From JAGPKI01 sp052034135 (GTDB lineage Bacteria; Caldisericota; Caldisericia; UBA6126; JAGPKI01), in assembly GCA_052034135.1 (NCBI GenBank), contig JBPOJC010000082.1:1-21145 (forward strand): a stretch of 21,145 bases of DNA, written 5' to 3'. The position numbers and the translations under genes were made by a program. The notes below the pieces were generated by a model. The model had not been told where the DNA came from. It worked only from the letters and a program-made list of their open reading frames with translations, and did not search any database. Below are positions 1-7,433 of the stretch, in pieces. The first letter of the stretch is position 1; every line of letters starts with the position of its first letter.

Positions 1-237
1 GAGGTAGACAGATTATTAGATGAAAATTATGAATCACTTGATAAAGACAAAATAAATAAAAATTTAAGGAAAATTCAAGAAATTGTAACTGATGAATTGC
101 CATCTATACCACTTTACGATAGAGTGGACTGTTGTGCGATAAACAGAAAACTTAAAAATTTTCTACCAACAGGAACAACCACTGCGATCACATGGAATGG
201 ATATCTTTGGTATTTTGGAGAGCAAAATAATAGATAG
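1..237 (+). CDS. ABC transporter substrate-binding protein, family 5 (peptide type), C-terminal fragment
   Basis: The reading frame is open from the first base to a TAG at 235-237 and gives the last 78 residues of a protein whose start lies outside the window. The pattern fits the C-terminus of extracellular solute-binding proteins of the peptide/nickel (DppA/OppA) family. It has a helix of the type R-K-I-Q-E-I-V-T-D-E, then L-P-S-I-P-L-Y-D, then an aromatic ending around W-N-G-Y-L-W. Such proteins bind oligopeptides or related ligands outside the cytoplasmic membrane and pass them to an ABC permease. The ligand cannot be told from this fragment. The nfo gene follows after 41 bases, so read-through is possible. 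Family assignment comes from the C-terminal signature only. Confidence 0.72.
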   Translation, partial: EVDRLLDENYESLDKDKINKNLRKIQEIVTDELPSIPLYDRVDCCAINRKLKNFLPTGTTTAITWNGYLWYFGEQNNR

Positions 238-278
238 TGTTAATAAGAACATAATTTCAGTAAATCTGTAATAAATAG

Positions 279-1148
279 ATGAATACATTACGGGAGCCAC
301 TTATTGGGGCTCATATGTCAATAGAAGGTGGAGTACATTTTGCTATTCAAAGAGGAGAATCAATTGGGTGCAAAACAATACAGCTATTTACTAAAAATAA
401 TACTCGGTGGAATGCTCCACCCCTTGAGGAAGAAGAAAGTAGAATATTTAGAGAATTATCTTCCAAAACCAATATTTTACCTATAATTGCTCACAGCTCA
501 TACCTTATAAACCTTTCCGCACAAGATAAAAAGGTTCTAATTCGCTCGCATTACGCATTAATGGATGAAATGTTACGTTGTGAAATGCTTGGTATAAAAC
601 ATATTGTTATTCACCCTGGTTATCACGGTGGAGCTGGAATAGAACAAGGTTTAAAGAAAATCGCTCTCTCCATTGATATGGTTTACGAAAAGCTCCCTAA
701 TATCGATGTATCAATAACTCTTGAAACTACAGCAGGGCAAGGAACAAGTATAGGATTCAGGTTTGAACACCTTCGAGAAGTTATCGATAATTCTAACTAT
801 AAGGAAAAAATCTCGGTTTGCATTGATACTGCTCACATTTTTGAGGCAGGGTATGATATTAGGTCTTATGATAAATATAACGAAACAATGAATGAGTTCT
901 GTGAAATCATAGGGCTTAAGAATCTTAAAGTAATTCATATAAATGACTCGAAAACAACTTTAGGTTCAAATGTAGATCGGCATGAGCATATTGGTAAAGG
1001 AAAGATTGGCATCGACGCTTTTAGTTTTATCATGAATGATAAGCGTCTTGCAAATATACCAAAAATACTTGAAACTCCTAAAGGAGAAGACTTAAAAGAG
1101 GATATCGAAAACCTTGATACACTTAAGAACTTAGTAGATAAGATTTAA
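279..1148 (+). CDS. nfo: Deoxyribonuclease IV (endonuclease IV, AP endonuclease)
   Basis: This is a full-length endonuclease IV of 289 residues (the family is usually about 280-300). It cleaves the phosphodiester bond 5' of abasic sites in base excision repair, using three zinc ions in a TIM barrel. The expected metal ligands are all visible: H72, H112, E149, D183, H186, H220, D233, H235 and E265. They lie in the usual motifs, such as H-P-G-Y-H, L-E-T-T-A-G-Q-G, C-I-D-T-A-H and D-R-H-E-H-I-G-K-G. The ATG at 279 is preferred to the internal ATG at 315 because the conserved I-G-A-H start of the first strand (residues 9-12) would be lost with the later start. No strong Shine-Dalgarno is visible. 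The gene converges with a radical SAM gene across a 36-bp tandem duplication. Confidence 0.97.
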   Translation: MNTLREPLIGAHMSIEGGVHFAIQRGESIGCKTIQLFTKNNTRWNAPPLEEEESRIFRELSSKTNILPIIAHSSYLINLSAQDKKVLIRSHYALMDEMLRCEMLGIKHIVIHPGYHGGAGIEQGLKKIALSIDMVYEKLPNIDVSITLETTAGQGTSIGFRFEHLREVIDNSNYKEKISVCIDTAHIFEAGYDIRSYDKYNETMNEFCEIIGLKNLKVIHINDSKTTLGSNVDRHEHIGKGKIGIDAFSFIMNDKRLANIPKILETPKGEDLKEDIENLDTLKNLVDKI

Positions 1149-1215
1149 TTTAAATCTATTAATTCATTCTTAATTTTATTTTAATTTAAATCTATTAATT
1201 CATTCTTAATTTTAT
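1144..1215. repeat. Perfect 36-bp tandem duplication at a convergent gene junction
   Basis: Bases 1144-1179 are repeated without a mismatch at 1180-1215. Copy one contains the TAA stop of nfo (1146-1148). Copy two encodes the last residues and stop of the minus-strand radical SAM gene (stop at 1181-1183). Each copy carries both stops in the palindrome TTAA, so before the duplication the two genes probably overlapped tail to tail by four bases. No hairpin terminator is visible here. Confidence 0.9.
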
Positions 1216-2209
1216 CGATATCTTCCTTCTCGGGTAAAAATGGAAAATTGCGAATTTCCTCACTTGGGCGGGAATTAGAATAAGGTCTATTGCAAGCAAC
1301 CTCACCCTTCTCATCGGGACAACCGCTTGTCATAAATGGTTTTCCAGACTCAACAATAGTATTAAGTTTTAAAGATGGCAAACCAAAATCGGTTATTTTA
1401 CCGTTATTATCAAAACTAAAACTTTTAATATCATTAATTCCTTCATCAATTAAATATCTTGCAAGTTGAATTCTTCTATACTGACCAATTGGTGGAGGGG
1501 AGCTCTCTTCAAGTTTAGAGTTAACTTCAGGGTAAAAAGAGAAAAGGTGTGTTGTACCCCCCATATTATAAACTTTTTGAATTGTTTCGATCATTTCTTT
1601 CTCTGTCTCGCCTAATCCTACTATTAGATGAATTCCAATCATTCTTTCTCCAAATACTTCCAATGCATCCTCAAAGCATTTCCAGTATCTATTCCACCTG
1701 TGTGGTCCATTAACTCCTTCTCCTCTTAAGGAAGAGAAAAGAGCAGGAGTAGCTGCATCAAACGAAATACCAATCCTTTCTGCACCAGCCTCCTTAAACT
1801 TTATTAAATCTTCTTTTTTAAGAACAGTTGGGGCAATTAGAAGAGACACGGGTATATTAAAATTTTCCCTAAAAACCTGAGTTAAATAAATTGTATCTTT
1901 TGTTGCTCTTCCATTAGTAACCATAGATATGCAAATTCTATTAACTTTATTAATATTATTATTAATTCCCTGAATTATATCATTTAGCTCAAAAGAGGGC
2001 CAACCAACCCTGATAAAACTCTTTTCGTTATAACTACCAATCCTTTTAAGAGATAGTCCGCAATAAGCGCAGTTTCCACCACACCCTGAATCGTAAGTTA
2101 AGAGAACATTTACGCAGGGGGATTTTGCATTTCGATAAAACGACCCTCCCTTAAAACCAAGCGTCATTGCTGCCGCCAGACTAATCCTTAAATATTCTGG
2201 GCTTTCCAC
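1181..2209 (-). CDS. Radical SAM protein, probable LipS-type lipoyl synthase subunit
   Basis: This 342-residue protein has a radical SAM Cx3Cx2C cluster motif at C43, C47 and C50, inside S-G-C-G-G-N-C-A-Y-C-G. Further cysteines at C297 and C306, near an N-R-P-Y-S-N-S-R-P stretch, could hold an auxiliary iron-sulfur cluster. The overall style is biotin-synthase-like. It is the last gene of the ligase, flavoprotein and radical SAM operon, 44 bases after the preceding gene. That context fits the LipS1/LipS2 pair, two radical SAM enzymes shown in Thermococcus kodakarensis to insert together the two sulfurs that turn octanoyl into lipoyl groups. Which of the two this is cannot be decided here. The start is GTG at 2209: an in-frame TGA lies two codons upstream, and a GGAG lies about ten bases before the GTG. 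Confidence 0.82.
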   Translation of the reverse strand: MESPEYLRISLAAAMTLGFKGGSFYRNAKSPCVNVLLTYDSGCGGNCAYCGLSLKRIGSYNEKSFIRVGWPSFELNDIIQGINNNINKVNRICISMVTNGRATKDTIYLTQVFRENFNIPVSLLIAPTVLKKEDLIKFKEAGAERIGISFDAATPALFSSLRGEGVNGPHRWNRYWKCFEDALEVFGERMIGIHLIVGLGETEKEMIETIQKVYNMGGTTHLFSFYPEVNSKLEESSPPPIGQYRRIQLARYLIDEGINDIKSFSFDNNGKITDFGLPSLKLNTIVESGKPFMTSGCPDEKGEVACNRPYSNSRPSEEIRNFPFLPEKEDIDKIKNELIDLN

Positions 2210-2253
2210 TTGTCATATTCTCCTTTTTCAATAATTTAAAATAGTCATAAAAA

Positions 2254-3174
2254 TTAAGGCACTGAACAACAAGTTCTTTTCCATTCAATTTCGAGAGCAT
2301 AATCCTCTGCTTTTTTTACCGCTTCATCACAAGGGAGAGCAATCCTATTTACGCCACTTTCAACTGCTAAAAGATCAATCAAATGGTTCCCTCTCTCTCT
2401 TACGCATCCAAGAGAAAAGGGAATGAAAGGCAAATCGAATCTTGCTTTAGCCATTAAAGCTGCTATCTCTTCTGCAGAGGGAGGCTTAACTTTTGCCATT
2501 TGTGTCCCTGAAACAGGCATTAGAGAAACAAATACTAAAGCCTCTGGCTCAAAATCTTTAATAATCTTAACTGCATCATACTCCCCGGTGATCTTACCAA
2601 AATTAAGTCCAACAACTATATGAGGAATAATTGGAATATTTGATAACTTTAATGCTTCTAAGGACTTTGTAATATCCGGGATATTAGAATCCAAATTATA
2701 TACATTTCTATAAGTCTCATAGTCAGTAATAACATCAATTAATGCCTGATCAATACCAGCAGAAGCTAAACTCTTCGCAGTATCTTCATCTATTAAACCA
2801 GTGTGGACCGACACAAATAAACCAAAATTTTCTTTTACATAAGAGATAGCATTAATAAACTTCTTCCACGGAAGACTCCCATCTGCCAAACAACCACCGG
2901 TAATGAGAACTCCAAAATTCCCTTTCTCTTTTACCAGCTTACAGGCATTAATTAGTTTTTCTGGTGTTTCTGCAGGAATCATTGATTCAAGAAGTTTGCC
3001 ACCGCAATGAGCACACTTTAGGGCACAACTTTTTCCAGTTATGGAGATAGCAGGATAAGCACCAACATCTCCATAATAGGTAAACATTCCAGGATAGTAA
3101 AAAGTTATTTTTCTTCCAAGATTTGCGTAAGATAGCTCTCTTGCTTCTTTGAGCAGATTATCAAATTCAGTCAT
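2254..3174 (-). CDS. Radical SAM protein, probable second LipS-type lipoyl synthase subunit
   Basis: A 306-residue radical SAM protein with the Cx3Cx2C cluster ligands C50, C54 and C57 (G-K-S-C-A-L-K-C-A-H-C-G). After it comes an I-T-G-G-C-L segment (91-96) of the SAM-binding G-G type. It resembles biotin-synthase-like radical SAM enzymes rather than canonical LipA, and no LipA-type N-terminal auxiliary cluster motif or C-terminal RSSY is present. C257 (G-C-V-R-E-R) and a terminal C-C pair (303-304) are extra possible ligands. Paired with the downstream radical SAM gene, it probably makes the two-component lipoyl synthase LipS1/LipS2; the individual number is not assigned. Its ATG lies inside the end of the flavoprotein gene (8-base overlap), with an AGGGA six bases upstream, so the two are translationally coupled. 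Confidence 0.82.
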   Translation of the reverse strand: MTEFDNLLKEARELSYANLGRKITFYYPGMFTYYGDVGAYPAISITGKSCALKCAHCGGKLLESMIPAETPEKLINACKLVKEKGNFGVLITGGCLADGSLPWKKFINAISYVKENFGLFVSVHTGLIDEDTAKSLASAGIDQALIDVITDYETYRNVYNLDSNIPDITKSLEALKLSNIPIIPHIVVGLNFGKITGEYDAVKIIKDFEPEALVFVSLMPVSGTQMAKVKPPSAEEIAALMAKARFDLPFIPFSLGCVRERGNHLIDLLAVESGVNRIALPCDEAVKKAEDYALEIEWKRTCCSVP

Positions 3175-4222
3175 AATATTCCCTAAATGATGGCCAGCAC
3201 TTTCTTATTAAATCAGAATCTAAATCTTCCCAATTGGCTTCCAATAAATCTCTTTTGTTCTTAGCTCTGTTTAGCTCTTTACCATAAATTTTCTTCCACA
3301 TTTTCTCGTAATTATAAAGTATATCCAAATTTTTTTCTTTAACAGATTGAGCTGCAACTTTACCTGCAATTTTACCGCAAATTATAGCCTGAGGTATCCC
3401 TCCTCCTGTTATTGGATGAGTCTGCCCTGCTGCATCACCAACAAGTAAGATATTACTTTCTACAGTTTTATTAAGTGGTCCGTGAGCAGGAATTAAACCA
3501 GAAGTTATTGAGAGAGGTGTGTTTATTATTTTCCCGACTTTTTCAAGATGGCAAGAAAATTCGTTAAGTTTCCTCATTAAATGAGAATTATCAAAGTTTT
3601 CTGCCCAATTTACGCCGATCCCTACATTTGCAATGTTGCCTTTAGGAAATAACCATCCATATCCACCCGATATTGAATCTTCAAAGTAAATCTCAAGATA
3701 ATCTAACTGCTCTTTTAAAGGTAATTCATATTGTAAGCCTATCAAAAATTTTTCATTCTTACTGTTTATCCACTCACCAGCTGTTGATAGTGGACCATCT
3801 GCACCAATAATAACTTTTGGATAAATTTCAAAAGTATTATTCCCTCTATTTAAGAGGACTTTGTTGCCTTCTTTCGATAAGCAGTAAGAATTTATTAAAA
3901 TCTTTGCTCCGTAAGTAGAAGCATAATATGCTAACCCTTTATCAAAAATTGACCTATCAAGCATATACCCTGGTGAATTAAATTCAGCTAAAATTTCTCC
4001 TCTAAAGTAAATTTTAATAGATTTTGTTTCCTGAATAATGCTATTTCGTGTAACATTTATTTCATTTAGGAGAAGCTTTGGTATAAACTCTGCACATTGA
4101 ACAGGATTACCAATTGAGCGTTTTTTTTCAACTACTAAGGTATCTACTCCCATCTTGGAGGCTTCCATAGCAGCAGATGACCCTGCTGGACCACAACCTA
4201 TGATGAGCACATCACAAAACAT
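3167..4222 (-). CDS. FAD-dependent oxidoreductase, geranylgeranyl reductase-like (probable LipT)
   Basis: A 351-residue flavoprotein with an N-terminal Rossmann dinucleotide motif G9-x-G11-x-x-G14, an acidic end of the second strand (V-V-E, 30-32), and the second FAD motif with G262-D263 followed by the H-P-I-T-G-G-G-I stretch (269-276). These features place it in the geranylgeranyl reductase/FixC-like group of FAD-binding monooxygenase-fold enzymes. On sequence alone it would be called a geranylgeranyl reductase. It is, however, sandwiched between a lipoate-type ligase (11-base overlap) and two LipS-like radical SAM genes (8-base overlap). In the LipS pathway a flavoprotein called LipT is encoded at this place and has been proposed to supply electrons to the radical SAM enzymes. 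The lipoate role is therefore inferred from context. No membrane segments are seen. Confidence 0.8.
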   Translation of the reverse strand: MFCDVLIIGCGPAGSSAAMEASKMGVDTLVVEKKRSIGNPVQCAEFIPKLLLNEINVTRNSIIQETKSIKIYFRGEILAEFNSPGYMLDRSIFDKGLAYYASTYGAKILINSYCLSKEGNKVLLNRGNNTFEIYPKVIIGADGPLSTAGEWINSKNEKFLIGLQYELPLKEQLDYLEIYFEDSISGGYGWLFPKGNIANVGIGVNWAENFDNSHLMRKLNEFSCHLEKVGKIINTPLSITSGLIPAHGPLNKTVESNILLVGDAAGQTHPITGGGIPQAIICGKIAGKVAAQSVKEKNLDILYNYEKMWKKIYGKELNRAKNKRDLLEANWEDLDSDLIRKCWPSFREYYD

Positions 4223-5774
4223 TTAGCACCTTTTCCAAAAGAGAGAAATTTAGCTCTGTTTTATTCTCAAAGCTACCCCTGTAAGCGGATGTTGCTTTCC
4301 CTAAATCATAGCAGGTTGTACTATCGATATCTATTAGAATTCCCGGGGTGCCAACCTCATAAAAATCTTCCATATGCTTTGTATAGAATGCTTCGCAACA
4401 ACTCCCAACAAATGATTTTGCACCTTTTGATTTAAGTTCTTTTAAGGTATCTATTAAATCCTCAAAACTAAGAACTGTTGTAACCCACATATCCTTTTCT
4501 TTGCCAAGTTTATATGCCTCCCCTATAGTACAATCACCACACTCTATACAGTCCTTTTCATATCTATAACCGCAAGTTGTAGACTTTGCACAATATGGAA
4601 GAAGAAGATGCTTTGGTTTCATTTCTCTTATTTCTGAAAATGTAGCATTAACTGTGAATATGTGATTTGCCTCAGAAAGCGTTATACCACTTTTCATAAT
4701 TGATAACTTTTCTAATGCTTTGTTAACGGCAGAAACAAAGTCTGCTGCTTTTATTCCACTTATATATAATTTCTCTCTCTCAAAGAATTCTTCTATTTTT
4801 TGCTTTAAAATATCAAGATCTAAAGAAATGTTCCTAAGCTCTGCTTCAAGATTTAAGATAGATTCTGCAGGGTAAGTAAAAAAGTCTCCAGTAAATAGAG
4901 CTGAAAGTATTCTATGCCTTTTTAAGTCTAATTCTAAAGTTGTTCTTATGACCCCACCATCTGTCTTATAAAGAGAGTAAACTATATCTTTATCATTTGA
5001 AGGAAGTTTAATTTTATCTATCCATTCATTGGAGGTAAAATTATCCTCTTTTTCTTTGAGTAATGTCTCTTCTTCAGGGGTTAAGCCAGTTTCATAAAGA
5101 GTAATATTAAATCCTTCTTCAAAGCTTTCCCTAAGGAGTCTCTTTATATAATCTGTCGATGGAGTAAAGTTGGTCTCCCATCGGATACAAGTAACTCTTT
5201 CCTTGGCGGATTCAAGCTCTCTAAACTTTAGTTTCTCTATCGGGACTCGTAATGCTCGAAACATAGTCTCAACGTCAAAGTCTACAAGAAGTGTGCCCTG
5301 AAAAAGAAATGCATTCCCGTCACTTGCTCCACCAGTACCTGAAATCTTTCTCCCTTTAACCTCTATATCATTCCTTGGTCTAAATTCAGCGTTTATTCCT
5401 AACTTTTTTAAAGCTATAATCAATGGCTGAGACAATCTTTCAAATAATTTTATATTAGCAACATTTGAACCGAAGAAGCTCTTATCACAAATTATCTCCC
5501 AGCCAATTTGAGTTTCATCAAAAAAAAGTGCACCACCACCTGTTATCCTCCTGTTTATATCTATTCCTGACTCCTTGCAAAAATCCACTCTTATTTCCTG
5601 TTTAAGACTTTGATGGTACCCTAAAAGTGCAGCAGGCGGAGAGAACTGAAGAAACCTAATAGTATTTGGTGAGATATTCTTAGCTCTAACCTCTAATAGC
5701 ACTTCATCCAAAGCCATGTTGTAGGATGCATTTCTCCTACCCATATCTAATAGTCTCCATTTATTTAATTCCAT
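4212..5774 (-). CDS. lplA: Lipoate/octanoate-protein ligase with LplB-like and C-terminal DUF116 domains
   Basis: A 520-residue three-part protein. Residues 1-250 are a biotin/lipoate ligase catalytic domain, with the substrate loop R75-R-I-T-G-G-G81 and the conserved catalytic lysine K143 in G-R-K-I-S-G-T-G-G-A. Residues about 260-355 match the LplB accessory domain needed for lipoate or octanoate adenylation. Residues about 370-520 are DUF116, with a cysteine-rich stretch (C395, C401, C409, C412, C415), then C459-C460 and C488, which could bind a metal or iron-sulfur cluster. A typical LplA is about 340 residues, so the tail is an in-frame fusion with no frame break. The enzyme would attach octanoate or lipoate to lipoyl domains before LipS1/LipS2 sulfuration. 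It is the first gene of the lipoate operon and overlaps the next by 11 bases. No lipoyl-domain acceptor gene lies in this window. Confidence 0.9.
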   Translation of the reverse strand: MELNKWRLLDMGRRNASYNMALDEVLLEVRAKNISPNTIRFLQFSPPAALLGYHQSLKQEIRVDFCKESGIDINRRITGGGALFFDETQIGWEIICDKSFFGSNVANIKLFERLSQPLIIALKKLGINAEFRPRNDIEVKGRKISGTGGASDGNAFLFQGTLLVDFDVETMFRALRVPIEKLKFRELESAKERVTCIRWETNFTPSTDYIKRLLRESFEEGFNITLYETGLTPEEETLLKEKEDNFTSNEWIDKIKLPSNDKDIVYSLYKTDGGVIRTTLELDLKRHRILSALFTGDFFTYPAESILNLEAELRNISLDLDILKQKIEEFFEREKLYISGIKAADFVSAVNKALEKLSIMKSGITLSEANHIFTVNATFSEIREMKPKHLLLPYCAKSTTCGYRYEKDCIECGDCTIGEAYKLGKEKDMWVTTVLSFEDLIDTLKELKSKGAKSFVGSCCEAFYTKHMEDFYEVGTPGILIDIDSTTCYDLGKATSAYRGSFENKTELNFSLLEKVLNVL

Positions 5775-5789
5775 TTTAATCTTTACAAA

Positions 5790-5816
5790 TTTATATAATT
5801 AAGCTCCAGTAGTCAA
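5790..5816 (-). promoter_or_regulatory. Candidate promoter of the lipoate operon
   Basis: On the minus strand TTGACT (5816-5811) and TATAAA (5795-5790) are separated by 15 bases and lie just upstream of the ligase ATG at 5774. The -35 is good, but the spacing is short and the resulting leader would be only a few bases long. This is a pattern match, not proof. Confidence 0.3.
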
Positions 5817-5885
5817 CTTTTATTAATTACAGGAAAATACTTTATATTTTTCAATAGTGAAAAAAATGTGATAACTTAAAAATAT

Positions 5886-5906
5886 CAATAACGTATTTGG
5901 TTATTG
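5886..5906 (-). terminator. Weak terminator-like hairpin after hsdM
   Basis: A perfect 7-bp inverted repeat, CAATAAC/GTTATTG with a 7-base loop, lies about 22 bases past the hsdM stop. On the minus strand it is followed by ATATTTTT. It could end the restriction operon before the lipoate promoter. The stem has only two GC pairs, so termination may be inefficient. Confidence 0.3.
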
Positions 5907-5927
5907 TTAGTGTTTATCTTAATATTT

Positions 5928-7430
5928 TTATATTTTATTCCTTAATCTATAAAGGATATTTTTAATTTCATCTGATTCCGCTTCTATTATTGATAACAAC
6001 TCTTGAGGTGTTCTTGTATCATCTTGAACCTTGCGATTTGGATTAACTGCTTTTAAATCATAATTCTTTGCTACTATTTCTTCCACTGGAACACGCCAGG
6101 AACGATCAGAATTTCCTCTTTCGGGAAGTAAATTAAAGAATTTCTCAAAGTGTGTCATATTCAAAGGTTGTTTCTTTGTAATATTCAGGTCAGATAGATC
6201 ATAATACCATATCTCTTTTGTTGGTTTTCCTTTAGTAAAAAATAATAGATTGGTTTTACTGGCTGCTCCAGCACTTACAAATACTTTTGGCGGAAGGCTG
6301 ATAATACACCAGAGGTTACACTCATTTAATAATTTGCGTTTAGTCTGGATAAAGGCATTTTCATTCGTGCGGAATAAGACTCCTTCATCCATCACAATTC
6401 CGCATCTACCACCAGTTTTAAGGCTGTCTATAACATGCTGTAAAAATAAAACTTGAGTGGATCCTGTCTTATATGCAAATTTTGTCTGAGCATCTTTGCC
6501 TTCTTTACCACCGAACGGAGGATTGGTAAGTACCACATCAAAAAGTCCCGGAGCATCTTGAAATAAACCACCGTAGATTTCTAAACCAGTTAGAGTGTTA
6601 CCATGCCAAATATGAGGCTCATCTATATCCTGAAGAACAAGATTTGCTAAAGTAATGGGATAAACAAGATTTTCTTTCTCTCTGCCATAAAAGGTTCTGG
6701 CTTTAAGAGTCTCTATATCTGAGGCTGTTTTTGCATTTTCTTTCATATGTTGATAAGACTGAGCTAAAAATCCACCTGTTCCACAACAAGGATCATAAAC
6801 TGTTTCGCCAATTTTAGGATCTATTACCTTTACCATCACACGAATGACCTCTCTTGGTGTAAAAAACTGACCGCCGTCATTATTCTTCTCCCCCATCTTT
6901 TGCAGTAAACCCTCATAAACCTGAGAGATAGGGAACATATGAGTTTCATCGATGCTTTCTAATGAGAGTATATCTATCTTATCAAGAATATCTAAAAGAT
7001 TTCTCTCAGTATCTATATATGTCCTCTCTGTTGAGGAAAAGACCTCGCTTATTACCTTCTGTCGCGAGGTTGATCCTGATTTGTTTTTAAGATTGCGAAG
7101 ATAGGGAATGAGATCGCTATTAACAAAAGACATAAATGCGCCAAGAGTGCTATCTTGTAATTCCTTTCTCTTTTTTCCACGAGGTGAAGCCCAATCCTGC
7201 CAACGATAAGGATAACCAAGAGAGGGTGTAAACTTAACACCCAATGCATTTGCTTGTTCCTCTTCTCTCTGTTCCTTTTCATCGAGTATACGCAAGAATA
7301 GCATCCATGTGATCTCCGGCACATACTGTAAAGCACCAGCTCTACCAGATCGACGCATAATATCACAAATAGACTTTATGTAGGCATTGAGCGATTGCGG
7401 AGTCGTAAGTTTACGATTATTGTTATTCAT
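5928..7430 (-). CDS. hsdM: Type I restriction-modification DNA methyltransferase subunit HsdM
   Basis: This 500-residue protein is the N6-adenine methyltransferase subunit of a type I system. An N-terminal helical HsdM domain (about 8-150) is followed by the catalytic domain. There, G-Q-F-F-T-P-R-E-V (187-195) precedes SAM motif I, D213-P-C-C-G-T-G-G, and the catalytic motif IV, N303-P-P-F. All are intact and the length is normal. With HsdS it methylates one adenine per strand of a bipartite target, and with HsdR it forms the restriction complex. The ATG is only three bases after the stop of the STAND gene, and no clear Shine-Dalgarno precedes it, so it probably depends on translation of the STAND gene. 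It is the last gene of the island on this strand. Confidence 0.97.
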   Translation of the reverse strand: MNNNNRKLTTPQSLNAYIKSICDIMRRSGRAGALQYVPEITWMLFLRILDEKEQREEEQANALGVKFTPSLGYPYRWQDWASPRGKKRKELQDSTLGAFMSFVNSDLIPYLRNLKNKSGSTSRQKVISEVFSSTERTYIDTERNLLDILDKIDILSLESIDETHMFPISQVYEGLLQKMGEKNNDGGQFFTPREVIRVMVKVIDPKIGETVYDPCCGTGGFLAQSYQHMKENAKTASDIETLKARTFYGREKENLVYPITLANLVLQDIDEPHIWHGNTLTGLEIYGGLFQDAPGLFDVVLTNPPFGGKEGKDAQTKFAYKTGSTQVLFLQHVIDSLKTGGRCGIVMDEGVLFRTNENAFIQTKRKLLNECNLWCIISLPPKVFVSAGAASKTNLLFFTKGKPTKEIWYYDLSDLNITKKQPLNMTHFEKFFNLLPERGNSDRSWRVPVEEIVAKNYDLKAVNPNRKVQDDTRTPQELLSIIEAESDEIKNILYRLRNKI

Positions 7431-7433
7431 TTT

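Noticed and set aside
2254..3174. Canonical biotin synthase or LipA.
   Set aside because: The Cx3Cx2C motif is shared, but no LipA auxiliary-cluster signature is present and the operon context with a lipoate ligase, flavoprotein and second radical SAM gene fits the LipS pair better.
3167..4222. Geranylgeranyl reductase of isoprenoid or archaeal lipid synthesis.
   Set aside because: The fold family fits, but gene overlaps on both sides tie it to lipoate genes and no isoprenoid gene is near.
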